This document shows positions 20,590 through 30,797 of a stretch of 64,000 bases of DNA, piece by piece. The position numbers were made by a program, and so were the translations under genes. Position 1 is the first letter of the stretch. Every line of letters begins with the position of its first letter. The notes under the pieces are model-generated. The model had not been told where the DNA came from, did no database searches, and was given only the letters and a program-made list of their open reading frames with translations. The DNA comes from Telmatactis stephensoni (Eukaryota > Cnidaria > Anthozoa > Actiniaria > Isophelliidae): the NCBI GenBank assembly GCA_029948255.1, contig JALIZF010001794.1:372001-436000 (forward strand). The letters are read 5' to 3'.

Positions 20590-21908
20590 AAGCTACCGGC
20601 GAGGTTGATTAACATGGAACAAAAGTTCCGAGTTCGGACCTACAGATGAGTCTGTGTTTAGTAAAAAAATGATCAAATACTTATCCACAAAAATGTCCAA
20701 AGTTATTGTTCTGAATAAAATATCGGCTAGAAAAAGCAAATAAACAAGAATTTGGAGAATAGATTTTCGCTCCGATAACATTCAGCGGGACTTGTAGATT
20801 TCACATCAAAAGTGTGTTTATTCACACCCTATCTGTCACTTAAAAATAAAGAGTTGAAAATAAACTGATACTTCCTCTGGACCTGCGTTCATAAAGAACT
20901 ATATTTATGACTTTGGAACTCAATCATTAAATGGATGAGCAATAACTGTTGAAAATAAGCCAAAGAAAAGATGATTCAAAAGGAATGCCAGATCCGAAGC
21001 GCCATTGTTTATTTCAAGTTGTCAACCGCAACAGTGCGTCAATTATCTTTTTACCTCTTTTTGTTCAATGCTTTTAATTTTGATCTTGAAATTCTCTTGA
21101 TTTCTACACAATCTACCTGTGCTTTAGAAATGAATTGACTCGTTTGACTCGCGAGTGACTCGTACTCGAAAGTTGCGAGTCGTTAAGTAATTCATGAATA
21201 TTCAGAAATCAAGGACTCTCGAGTCACCACTCGTACTCGCTACTCGTACTCGCGAGTAGAGGTTACGTTACTCGAGAGCGGTACTGTACAGTAATCTGCA
21301 AAATTCCAGTACTTCAATTCATGCTTATCAAAAGTAGAAACCATTTTTATTCAAAAGTTGAACACTTCATTAACAAAATATGGCAAGAAATTTCCATTTA
21401 CAATTGTATGGTGTTCAGTTTTTTTCCTTCTTTATGAAGAACAAACTAGGGAATGGCAGATACTCCATTTGCCAATTTTTCTTTTGAATTGTAAGAAGAG
21501 TTGTTTTGAACACAGAGTAATGAAAAACAAATTATAAGTGGAGTTTTGTAAGATACTAATTTACATGCATTAGTGGATAACTGAATCTGATTGCCTTACT
21601 TTGGTAAGTAAAAACGACTTGCAGGCACCAGAATGCCTTTTTATTTGGCAATTTTCTAAGTTTTTTTATCAAGGAGGATTAGGGTACCTGACTTTTTTAA
21701 GCCTAAAGAAAGAGTAACGTGTCAATGTAAAGCTAAGGAGTTGATTCAACCCTCCTCACTTAGAAATCTCTATTACTACAATTTTTTTTGCTAGAACCAT
21801 AAGGGTTTGGATACTCTCAGTAACTCTGTAATTGAATCCAAGTCTTATGATGGATTTTGGCAAGCTGTAAATAACTTAGCTATATAATTTAATATTAAGA
21901 CCTATCTA

Positions 21909-24115
21909 TTTATTATTACAATTATTTATAGCAGAGCTCCCGCGCGAGCGGAGCACCATACCTAAGAAAAAATGGTAACCCATCGAGTTGATTTTTCATG
22001 GACACACAGGGAGCCCAACGGCTGTACGTCCGTCCGTACATACATACATACATACATACATACATACGTCCGTACGTCCGTGTACATCGCGATGCTGATT
22101 GGCTGATTGCTTTTTGGCGCCAACTTGACGCGCGCTGACACTTTGAAAACTGAAAATTTACAAGTTTCCTTGCAGTTTTAACTTGCAAAGCTTAAAAATA
22201 GTATTCTCGAAACCTCGTAAAAATTTAGCGATTTTGATGGACATTAATCTGTGCCAATGTTGACAGGTTAAAGCGAAAAAAACCGTACGTTTGAATTTTT
22301 TTTCGGGCCTGGTGTCGTTTCAAAAACTGCTCGAAAGACGAAAGACACAGAGGATATTATCAAAGTTGAACGACTTTTTAGTTGGATTCGTAGTTTAAAA
22401 AAATTCCTCATAATGAATGAGTCATTGAGGATCGTGTATTCTTCGTTTCGTGAAGATGCCTTCAGTAAAGCTGCTTAAAAATTTAGCCAAAGTTGGAAAT
22501 AAATCAAGAATCGTCTGCATTGAGCGTGAAACAAGGACCAGTATGCTTCGAAAAGACAACAAGGAAAGCACTTCAAGGTAAAGACCCTGGCCAGAAAATG
22601 ATATCAAAAAGTCTCTTGTACCTATATTTGATCTTTTATCTTTGATTTGGGATTGATGACTTAAAAAAAACCTTTTATGCACGTTGAACTGTGGCCAAGT
22701 TTAAAGAAACACTCGATCAAGCCTTACATGAAATGTACAACGACATTTTGTTTTACGGTGAACTTTTTGCACTAGTTCTAATAATAATAATATCAATTAG
22801 TAAAAAAAATTGATTTTGAACTTATTTCAACCCCACTAATGTGTAAATACAGCTCAAGTTTTGGTCTGGAATTTAATGAAACAATTGACAGGAAAAAAAG
22901 AAGGAATTTTGCCATGCAAACTAGAGTTGTTTTACTTTATTCGTCTGGATCAGTGAGCCCTGTGAAGCCTAATAAATACAGACTAAAAATGCTTAATTCC
23001 TTGTTTTCTTGTTATTTCAATTAGCTGTTTTTATAATCACTTTAAATTGTATTATCAGTGTAACCTGGAAGAGAAAAGTGGGAGACAAGTATTCACCTAG
23101 CTAGTGTGTCATTCTATTCTACATTAAATAACAAAACAAAACAACAACAACAACAACAACAACCACAAAAAAACAAGATGTCACAAATATAGTGAAGACA
23201 GACAAATCAATATAGTCAATATATGTTGTTCTGTAATATTCAGGATGTCAAAAATTAATTACTTGTATCAATTTAAAAAAATGTTTTGGAGATTTTGCTT
23301 TCTATTTCTGAAAATTATGAACCCTTACAAAGTCAGTTATCAAATCTGACAGTGAATCTGAATATTGAAATTTACTGTAACAAAGGTCACTGAGCATACA
23401 AGCCCATACAATATACAAACCAAAACCAAAACTTATTTTAAAAATGCTTTTTAAATAATCTTCATTTCAACTTTTTCAATTACCACAGAAAGCCCAATTC
23501 ATTTGAATCAAGAACATAAAAAAATTAAAATTGAAATTGGAGCTTTGCTTTTAGGTAGTAGTTGTTTTGAGTTGTTTTACAATTTCATCTAAAGTCATGA
23601 TTAGTGTAACCTGGAAGAGAGAATTCTTGTTTCGTGTAAAGACAACTATTTATCAGTGTCATTCTACTCTACATAATACAAAAAAAAAACAAGATGCCAC
23701 AATACTGTCAAGACAGAAAAATCTAAATATAATTTTCTGCAATGTCTAATTGTTTAATTGAAGGATGTTGAATTAGGTTCAGTATTTATGTGAATGAAAT
23801 CAGTTTGAGGGATTTTTGCATCCTATTTCTGAGAATTATGAAGCACTTACTACTAAGTCAATTATAAAATCTGACACAAATATCTGAATAAATATCACTA
23901 TGGTCACTGAGTTGAGAGACTGAAGGGCAAGAAATAAAGCTTGATCTATAGTCTTTATTTCAACTTTTACAACAAAATGCAATCTTTGTTTGCCTATTAC
24001 CACAGCAAGCCCAATTCATTTGAATCAAAAACGTCAAAATAAAACAAAGTATTTAAAATTATTATTATATTTAAATGGGAGCTCCGCTATTAGGTAGTAC
24101 CTAATTTTTATATTA
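21909..24115 (-). mobile_element. Inverted-repeat element, copy B (2.2 kb, reverse orientation)
   Basis: Reverse complement of copy A at both edges (gagctcccgcgcgagcggag at 21934; gggagctccgctattaggta at 24077) and across the interior. It is longer than copy A partly because an internal block is duplicated: gtgtaacctggaagaga starts at both about 23060 and 23605, each followed by a Cys-free, non-coding AT-rich unit ending in a run like caagatg[t/c]cacaa. No transposase frame. Confidence 0.7.
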
Positions 24116-25100
24116 TAATTATATATTATTTTTTTCTGTCAAACTGTGAGCTATAGATAGTCTCACAATATCCATGTAATGGGAAACCCTCACAGATTAA
24201 AGTTGTAGATATGGAAGGACAGAGATCAAAATGGAATGCTAGCAAAATGATACACAAGAAAAAAGTACTGTTCAAGGATTTGAAAGGACAACAGTGATTT
24301 TTACGCTGCATCAAACGTGATGCTGAACTCTCTTCACAAGTAAAATGAAAGCCTTTTTTTTCATGAAAAAAGCTAAACACATTCAAATGTCTTAAGTATC
24401 AAACACAATCATACACGAGCCAAGTTAATCGCTAAAAATACAAACTAACACGCCAGTTACGTTCATAGCAGTCAAAAGCTTGTGCTGGCTATCGAATTGT
24501 AGAACCAGATTCCAAAATAAACCCGATTAAAATACAAGACAACACAAGAATACTTTACTTTACTCGCCAAAAGCGACAGAAAGCTTTTATCACAAAATCC
24601 AAACAACCTCACTATCTAGCAGCGACGAAGAAACGCTCTTTAAAGCTTGAAGCGCATTCTCCAGTCCGAATAAAAAATCGAAAACTTTTCTATAAGATAG
24701 AAAAACTACACTATGTCGAATAAAAAGGCCCCAAGTAACTACGAAGGTACGGAACTTTGGCGCCATTTTCAGGTCGCCTTGAGCCGAATCGACACTACGA
24801 GCTACGAAGCTCTATCGGCATAAAATCACAAGATTGTCGAACGTAAAACATTACCAATGCAATAAATAACTACTTACCAACATGTAGTTATCACAAAGAA
24901 GTAGCAAAACTCCGCTAATCGTAGAAAAACCTCGTCCAAAACTCACTCCATTCTCTTTAACGTTTTGGTGCAAACTTGTCATGTCGCTTGATCACGTGCC
25001 TCAAGGCATCCCAGTATGCATTGGGAGTACAACACAGGAAACCCAAGCTTATCCTCTCTCATACAGACACCAGACAAGCCGGTCTTCAAAATGCTAAACG
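24116..25100. other. Intergenic stretch, nothing recognised
   Basis: No spliced gene or clear repeat family was identified. The short minus frame at 24126-24386 has low-complexity sequence and no domain. Confidence 0.4.
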
Positions 25101-25101
25101 T

Positions 25102-25229
25102 CCGGCAGTCCGAAATTTTTCTTATAGAAATTTCTCTTCGATTAAACCCTGCACTTTGAGGGTCTAAACAAAGACAGTTTCGATAAAGGATAGAATGAAA
25201 AAAAATTGGAAAACTTTCGGACTGCCGGA
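25102..25229. mobile_element. 128 bp TIR MITE
   Basis: ccggcagtccgaaa on the left (25102) and tttcggactgccgg on the right form the terminal inverted repeat; the centre is unique and non-coding. Confidence 0.65.
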
Positions 25230-25396
25230 TAACAGATAAGATAGTCTAAATTTGATGCTGAACATATACATACATATTATACATATGCAATTTTAAGTAT
25301 TACCATTTCTTATCTTTACTGTAATTTCCGTCTATTTTATACCACATTTGTAAACTTGTATATCTATTTCCTGTTACGTCACTTCCTATATCCATA

Positions 25397-25694
25397 TCTT
25401 ATATACATTTATTTCAAAAATCGTTGTCGCAAGTCAAGCGACAACCGTCAAGCCAAGACCGAAATGAATGCTGGTTTTACTGTGGTAATGTTTCAAATCA
25501 CACTTGTTTCTATAGAACTAATGACAAAATATGGTCATTTTCACGTGCTTCTTACTATATTGCACTTTATTCTGCTGATAATAAGTGTGATTTGAATACA
25601 TTACCACCATAAAACCAGCATTCATTTCGGTCTTGGCTTGACGTTTGTCGCTTGACTTGCGACAACGATTTTTGAAATAAGTGTATACATATAC
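25397..25694. mobile_element. ~300 bp palindromic repeat next to a hammerhead-like motif
   Basis: The left arm (tttcaaaaatcgttgtcgca ... accgaaatgaatgctggttt) is mirrored by the right arm (aaaccagcattcatttcggt ... tgcgacaacgatttttgaaa), with a loop of about 60-100 bases. Short frames on both strands are translations of the arms and are not genes. Confidence 0.7.
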
Positions 25695-25720
25695 CGATTC
25701 CAATTGTAATCCTTTTAAGC

Positions 25721-25773
25721 CTGATGAAGACTAGTAGTGGCTAGTCGAAAATTCGTTACATTAAAGAATTCCA
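25721..25773 (+). ncRNA. Hammerhead ribozyme-like motif
   Basis: CTGATGA (25721) is followed by a perfect 6 bp stem II (gactag / ctagtc, loop tagtgg), then GAAA (25747). A 5 bp stem III follows (aattc / gaatt), ending in a UUC triplet where cleavage would occur. Stem I is not well paired, so activity is doubtful. Hammerheads are known in Penelope-like elements and other retroelements, and the phrase cgttacattaaa after the core is typical of such remnants as I remember them. This is probably a decayed retroelement end. Confidence 0.45.
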
Positions 25774-26382
25774 TAGTTCTACGACGTATTGTTTCTTCAA
25801 GTTTCTCGACTATCCTAAATTTGAAGACCGTGTCAAGCAGTAGTGTCACGCTTTGATTGCTTCGTACTCTATGTACAGGTCTGGCAAGAATGCCTAGCTT
25901 CGAATTATTTTGTTAACTAATAGTGCAGGAATATCGTGCAGAATTACTCAGTTTTTTGCTACAAGCATGAAAATTGTCACAATGATAGAAGAGAACATGC
26001 TGACTAATTCCTGATGTAGCGCCACGCCCAAAAATCAATACTTCCAGTTTAATACACTAGTGGTGTAATTAATCAATTTTCACTTAAAATGAAATAAGAT
26101 TGTAACATTAACAAGGTGTTCCATGAAATTTGATAATTCTTTACAAGTACTGTTCCTTCTACTTAATTAGCTATAGTGCCCCACCCTATCTCCCATACTT
26201 GCAGTTTTATGTTAATAGATTTAATTAAATTTAAGATTCATGAAAATAACTGTTTTCTTTCACACTATCACCATCAACTCGTTCTATTTGCAGTTGCAAC
26301 AAGTCCACAGTGTACACTCCAAGACTGCAAAGGATTATGGTAGTATTTTTTTAATTTTAAAATCTGTTCACTATTGTCTTTT

Positions 26383-26978
26383 AAAGCCCGGTTTCCATAT
26401 GATCGCGGACGATCGCGGATCGACCGCGATCATATGGAAACACGCTTCCGCGATCCCGCGATCGTCCACGATCATATGGAAACAAATTCTGCGATCGAGC
26501 GATCCAAATGTATACCATAATATGATAATTTTTGTGATATGAAAGCCTAAAACCTCAAAAAACTTTTTATAACTTGTTATTTGTGCTTAGAATTTTGATA
26601 AAATGAGAACAGTAATTTTGTATTAAAATACAAAAATATTATCGATGTAAATTAGTGAATACTGCTGCTTATTTCGAATAAATTCAAGAAAACTGACGTA
26701 TCTTTTGAGCTTTCTAGTGAAATACAAGTCCGATTATTTTCGTCATGGCACCAACATAGCAAAATGAGCACCAAAAAGGATTCGGATCGTTGTAAACGCG
26801 AATAGAAGTGGTTTGAAGCTAAGAAATAGCTTATCGAACAGACGCTATGCTAATTTGGCAGTTGTCCGCGATGATAGGAAACACTGAGCTAGCGATCGTC
26901 CGCGATCGGATGCTTGAGTGGACTCAGCGATCCCGCGATCGTCCGCGATCAGCCGCGATCAGATGGAAACCAGGCTTT
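26383..26978. mobile_element. ~600 bp TIR element built of GATCGCGG motifs
   Basis: The left end (aaagcccggtttccatatga followed by tcgcgg) is mirrored by the right end (ccgcgatcagatggaaac followed by caggcttt). Inside, several more copies of gatcgcgga and catatggaaac stand in both orientations. No coding capacity. The frame at 26240-26542 crosses its left end and is not a gene. Confidence 0.65.
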
Positions 26979-27441
26979 GTATTTGAAACTTTGAGTTATT
27001 ATATTATTGAATAGCTGATTATCACGGCGTAAATACAGGGGTGGATACAGGGGAGTTGATTGGGTCATGCCGGATTTCCACCCCCTTTTTAGAGTGCTTA
27101 TCATCAAAAATGTAAATATTTTAAGAAAATAAAAGAACGAATCTAATTCCAATTAATTGGTAAAAATACAAGTTAAAAGTCAAGAACACTGAGCTATTGA
27201 TTCATATTGAATTCCGTTAGTTTTGTAAATTTTCGAAGTCTTGAGAGCCTGCGCATGTAGTTCATGTCTCCGGCGTTCATCCGTGAAAAACCTCGTTTTC
27301 ATATTTCACTGTTTGAGTTCAGCATTGGCGTCAGCCATTTTGCATGATATCGCGATCTAATGGTGATTATTATATCCACATCCACTGGATATGAGCAATC
27401 GTGCGCTTTGATTGGTTCCTCTACTACTAGGCTATCAGCTG

Positions 27442-27712
27442 TTAGTATTCACCAACATAAGGGCTATTACAAATCCTGCATTCTGATTGGCTCCCTAACC
27501 TCGGGCTATTGGTGATAGCCCGAGTTGAGAGGAAGCGCGAGTAATAATATCAATAAAACATTTTTCTCTCTTTGTTTTGTTTAGTCTCATTCACCTTTGG
27601 CCCAATATGTTGGTGAATACTAAAACAATTAGACCTCTCGGCCTCATGGACTACGAGTCTGAATAGCCATTGACTCGTAGTCCATTCGGCCTCGAGGTCT
27701 AATTGTTAAATA
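27442..27712. repeat. Two successive hairpin repeats
   Basis: First: gttagtattcaccaacat (27441) against atgttggtgaatactaa (to about 27624). Second: caattagacctc-cggcctcatgg-actacgagtc against gactcgtagtccat-tcggcctcgaggtctaattg (27626-27708), a nearly perfect hairpin with a 12-base loop. Both lie immediately upstream of the Crypton-like exon. Confidence 0.7.
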
Positions 27713-27735
27713 TCCCGTGAGTAGAGAAAATCAAA

Positions 27736-27856
27736 ATGGCGGAGCGTTTTGCCGAACTAACTGAGGACGAAATAAAATTCTTTACTAGAAAACAAAACTC
27801 AAAAACAAAACAAAAAACAAAAAAAGCAACAAAGTTTGGAATGAAAGTATTTGATG
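27736..27856 (+). pseudogene. First exon of a Crypton-like (tyrosine-recombinase family) gene, orphan
   Basis: ATG at 27736 opens a 40-codon exon starting MAERFAELTEDEIKFF, then a Lys/Gln/Thr-rich stretch, and ends GATG just before a GTAAG donor at 27857. Similar N-termini occur in the domesticated and mobile Crypton-type proteins with a DUF3504/tyrosine-recombinase C-terminus; this identification is from memory of the N-terminal pattern only. No downstream exon with the recombinase domain was found before the polypyrimidine tract, so it is likely a leftover fragment. Confidence 0.4.
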
Positions 27857-28194
27857 GTAAGAAGTACATTTTTTTATTTTTCCATTATTATTAATTATTA
27901 CCCAAAATCTACTGTCGGTTATACATCGGTATTACGAAGTGAAAGCGAAAATTCTTTATTTGAGTTTCCTGTGGTTTGGGCTTCCTGTGGAGTTACGCAC
28001 GGACTTATACACTAAACGATGACACAGTGGCTCTCGCATAGGCGAGTAACCAAAAAAACTCATTTGTTTCTATCAATTTTTCATGTATACTTATGTTATT
28101 AATAGGAAATCACATGGTTTAATTTTCCCGTGCAATTTGACATTGCACTCGAAACCATCATTTCCTATACAAATATTTTGCCATCTAATTTGCT

Positions 28195-28905
28195 TTCTCT
28201 TAATTAATTCTTTCTTTTTATTTCTTCCTTTATTTTCTTCTTTCTTTCTTCTTTCTTTCTTTCTCCCTTTCTTTTTTCGTTTTTTTTTTCAAAAAAGGAA
28301 ATCTTTCTTTCATTCTTTCTTTCATTCTTTCTATCATTCAATCATTCTTTCTTTCAATCATTCTTTCTTTCTTTCTTGATTTTTCCTTCTTGATTTCTCT
28401 CTTTATCTATTTCCGTCTTTCTTTCCTGCTTGCTTTTTCTTTCTTTTTCTTTCTCTCGTGTTTTCTTTCCTTATGTATTTATTTTGTTTCCTTTTTGATT
28501 TCTTTCTTTAATTGTTTATTTCCTTCCTTCCTTCCTTCCCTCCCTCCCTCCCTCCCTCCCTCCCTCCCTCCCTCCCTCCCTCCCTCCCTCCCTCCCTCCC
28601 TCCCTCCCTCCTTCCTTCCTTCCTTCCTTCCTTCCTTCCTTCCTTCCTTCCTTCATTCCTTCATTCTTCCTTCCTTCTTCCTTCCTTCCTTTCTTTCTTT
28701 CTTTTTTCTTCTCCACAATTGCCATCGGCTATTTTAATGAAAAACGAATCAGACAGTAAAATTTCTTTTTTGTTGTTGTTTTTTTCTTCTTCTTCTTCTT
28801 CCTCTTGTGTTTTCTGTCTTAATTTCTTTCTTGGTTTTTTCTTTATCCATTTATTTCCTTCTTCCTTCCTTCCTTTCTTTCGTTCTTTCTTTCTTTTTTT
28901 TCCTC
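28195..28905 (+). repeat. 700 bp polypyrimidine tract (CTTT/CCTT/CCCT)n
   Basis: Nearly uninterrupted pyrimidines, with a central (CCCT)n block at about 28536-28612 flanked by (CCTT)n and (CTTT)n. A ~60 bp unit ending gccatcggctattttaat is repeated at about 28720 and 28912, so part of the tract was duplicated. All long frames here (S/P/F-rich on plus, K/E/R/G-rich on minus) are repeat translations. Confidence 0.9.
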
Positions 28906-29163
28906 TCCGCAATCGCCATCGGCTATTTTAATAAAAAACGAATTAGACAGTAAAATTGTGAAGTCCAGTTGTAATCGATCGGCTTGAGAAAATCATGTTA
29001 AATTAATGGCTTCTTTTAAATTGATCAGATGAATAAATTCGCTGAGAGAGCCAAACCGAGAGCGACAGCTGGAACTGTTTGAAGTAACTGAAAATGTTGC
29101 TAAACTTCACTCCCAAGCTAAACGACAGTCTCTGATTTCCAAGAGACTACACCCAAAACAATT

Positions 29164-29420
29164 ATGAAAATCGTTGCATACTGCCTTTTATTTGTTATCT
29201 CTTTAATGGGAAACATTCTTATTATATGGGCAATTTACAGAGATAATCGACTCAAAACTACAACCAATATGTTGATTGCAAACATGGCGGTTAGCGATCT
29301 TCTTGTTCCACTTTTTGGAATACAAGATGAAATCACGATTAATCTGAGTTGGCAAGCCAGTGGCTTGCCAATAACCACAAAAATGTGTATTTTGTATAAA
29401 TGCGTTTTGATCCTTCGCGT
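29164..29420 (+). pseudogene. Class A GPCR fragment (TM1-TM2)
   Basis: The frame encodes a hydrophobic TM1 containing the conserved GN pair (LMGNILIIWAIY), an intracellular loop RDNRLKTTTN, and TM2 with the conserved Asp (ANMAVSDLLVPL). It then reaches the start of the first extracellular loop and a Cys that would precede TM3. Homology to a receptor stops there and the frame runs out at 29461 after unrelated residues. TM3-TM7 were not found downstream. Full receptors of this class are about 330-400 residues, usually in one exon in cnidarians, so this is a truncated copy. Ligand cannot be told. Confidence 0.6.
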
Positions 29421-29469
29421 ACACGTACATGTATATGCAGTTGTTCACAAATCTGCACCTTAACTTCTA

Positions 29470-30797
29470 ACCTCTAGAAATATGAGCATCCCAGTGGGAG
29501 CCACTACCCACAGATTTTCTAAACATGAGTTCATTGTCCTTGGGAATCCAGAGCAAAATGGGAATGGAAGAGAGGGAGGGGTAAGGGTCTCAATGGGGAA
29601 ACCTGTTGCAGGGTTCACACTCACAGAAATTTCAATAAATCCAGGAGTTTCAAGGAGGATTTTCAGATTATTTCCAGGAGTTTTCTAGGAGTTTTTCACA
29701 CTACTAGTTCACTCAAGCAAAATACATTTGCATAACGTTTTTTTACCGACTGAGTTTCATTAGATTTTTTAATTAAATTCCTGATGAATAAATTACATGA
29801 TTACATATATGTAATCATTTTTTATAATACAAAATTAATCTCATCTACTTTCCATTTATAATCAGACAACAAACAAAATGAGAAGGTAGCTAATTAATAC
29901 CCCTTTTACCAAAGGTTGTCTGTGAATTTGAAATCTGGTTATGCGGACTGATGATTACAGCACTCCTATCACAAAACAGATTTCCATTCACATGGTACCA
30001 TGCCACAAATGATGGGCCTGTGTGCCCTGAATTACATACATATGGTTGTTGAGTAAATCATCCCTTCAAAGCAAAGCTGAATGCATTGGACTTTACTGCC
30101 AAATCCATTGAAGTGAACCACTAATAAGCTTTCATATTGACTTGATACATGTTTTCAAATTGCATTTGACTGTATGTCAATGGAGACTCAAAATCCACTC
30201 AAATAAACAGTTGATCATTTTAAGAATAAAATTTATGAATGAAGAATAGTTACTATTCCTAATCCTTAACCTTTCTAAAGAAACTCTATTTCAGCTTTCT
30301 GTAACCATGAATGGCAATTATTTGTCTTGTAAAAAGAGCATTTCAAGAGGAAATGATGAGACGTCTGTGAAACCCACAATGCATTAAACTACAATGTAAT
30401 TTGAAGTCTCGGTAATCACACTTCATTGGAATTGGTGGTAATGGTCTGGGGGAGGGGGGACTCCCATATATGAACTATAAAGGGATGATCTGCTAAACAG
30501 GATTTAGTTTTACAAGTTTCAGGGTATCTATTTTCCATTAACCTTAATCACAGCCACAGTATCATCTATCACTAGCTGGCCACGATAATATCAGCTCAAG
30601 TACCATTTTGATAGGATATGGAGCAGCATGTGGTCTTTATTGGAGGCAATAAGCCATATACACCCCAAGGGCCGTACCTGGGCCGAATCCTGGTGGACTA
30701 CCTGCCCCCTGGGAATAATGGATCATGGTCCCTCAAGGGCCTATCAGAAAAAGCGCTGATATTATACACAACCAAAAATAAATTTATCATCATCTCT
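29470..30797. other. Intergenic stretch between GPCR fragment and BLOC1S3
   Basis: No supported gene. At 29600-29700 there is a short repeat of the phrase ccaggag-tt-ca/ctaggagttt, reminiscent of a transposon end, but no partner end was found. The rest is AT-rich unique-looking sequence. Confidence 0.4.

Larger units (their letters stand above)
16970..21286. mobile_element. 4.3 kb TIR element with TA target site
   Basis: Left end CAGTACCGCTCTCGAGTAAC and right end GTTACTCGAGAGCGGTACTG are perfect reverse complements and sit between TA dinucleotides (16968-16969 and 21287-21288). Subterminal regions on both sides are packed with ACTCGCGAGT-like half-sites. CAGT ends plus TA duplication match the Tc1/mariner/pogo group, but no DDE transposase frame is visible. 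The interior carries a tRNA-like sequence, a palindromic MITE and another TIR element. Confidence 0.65.

Noticed and set aside
28390..28931. Long open frames rich in S, P, L, F (plus) and G, R, K, E (minus)
   Set aside because: They are translations of the polypyrimidine/polypurine tract in every frame, with no domain and no splice context.
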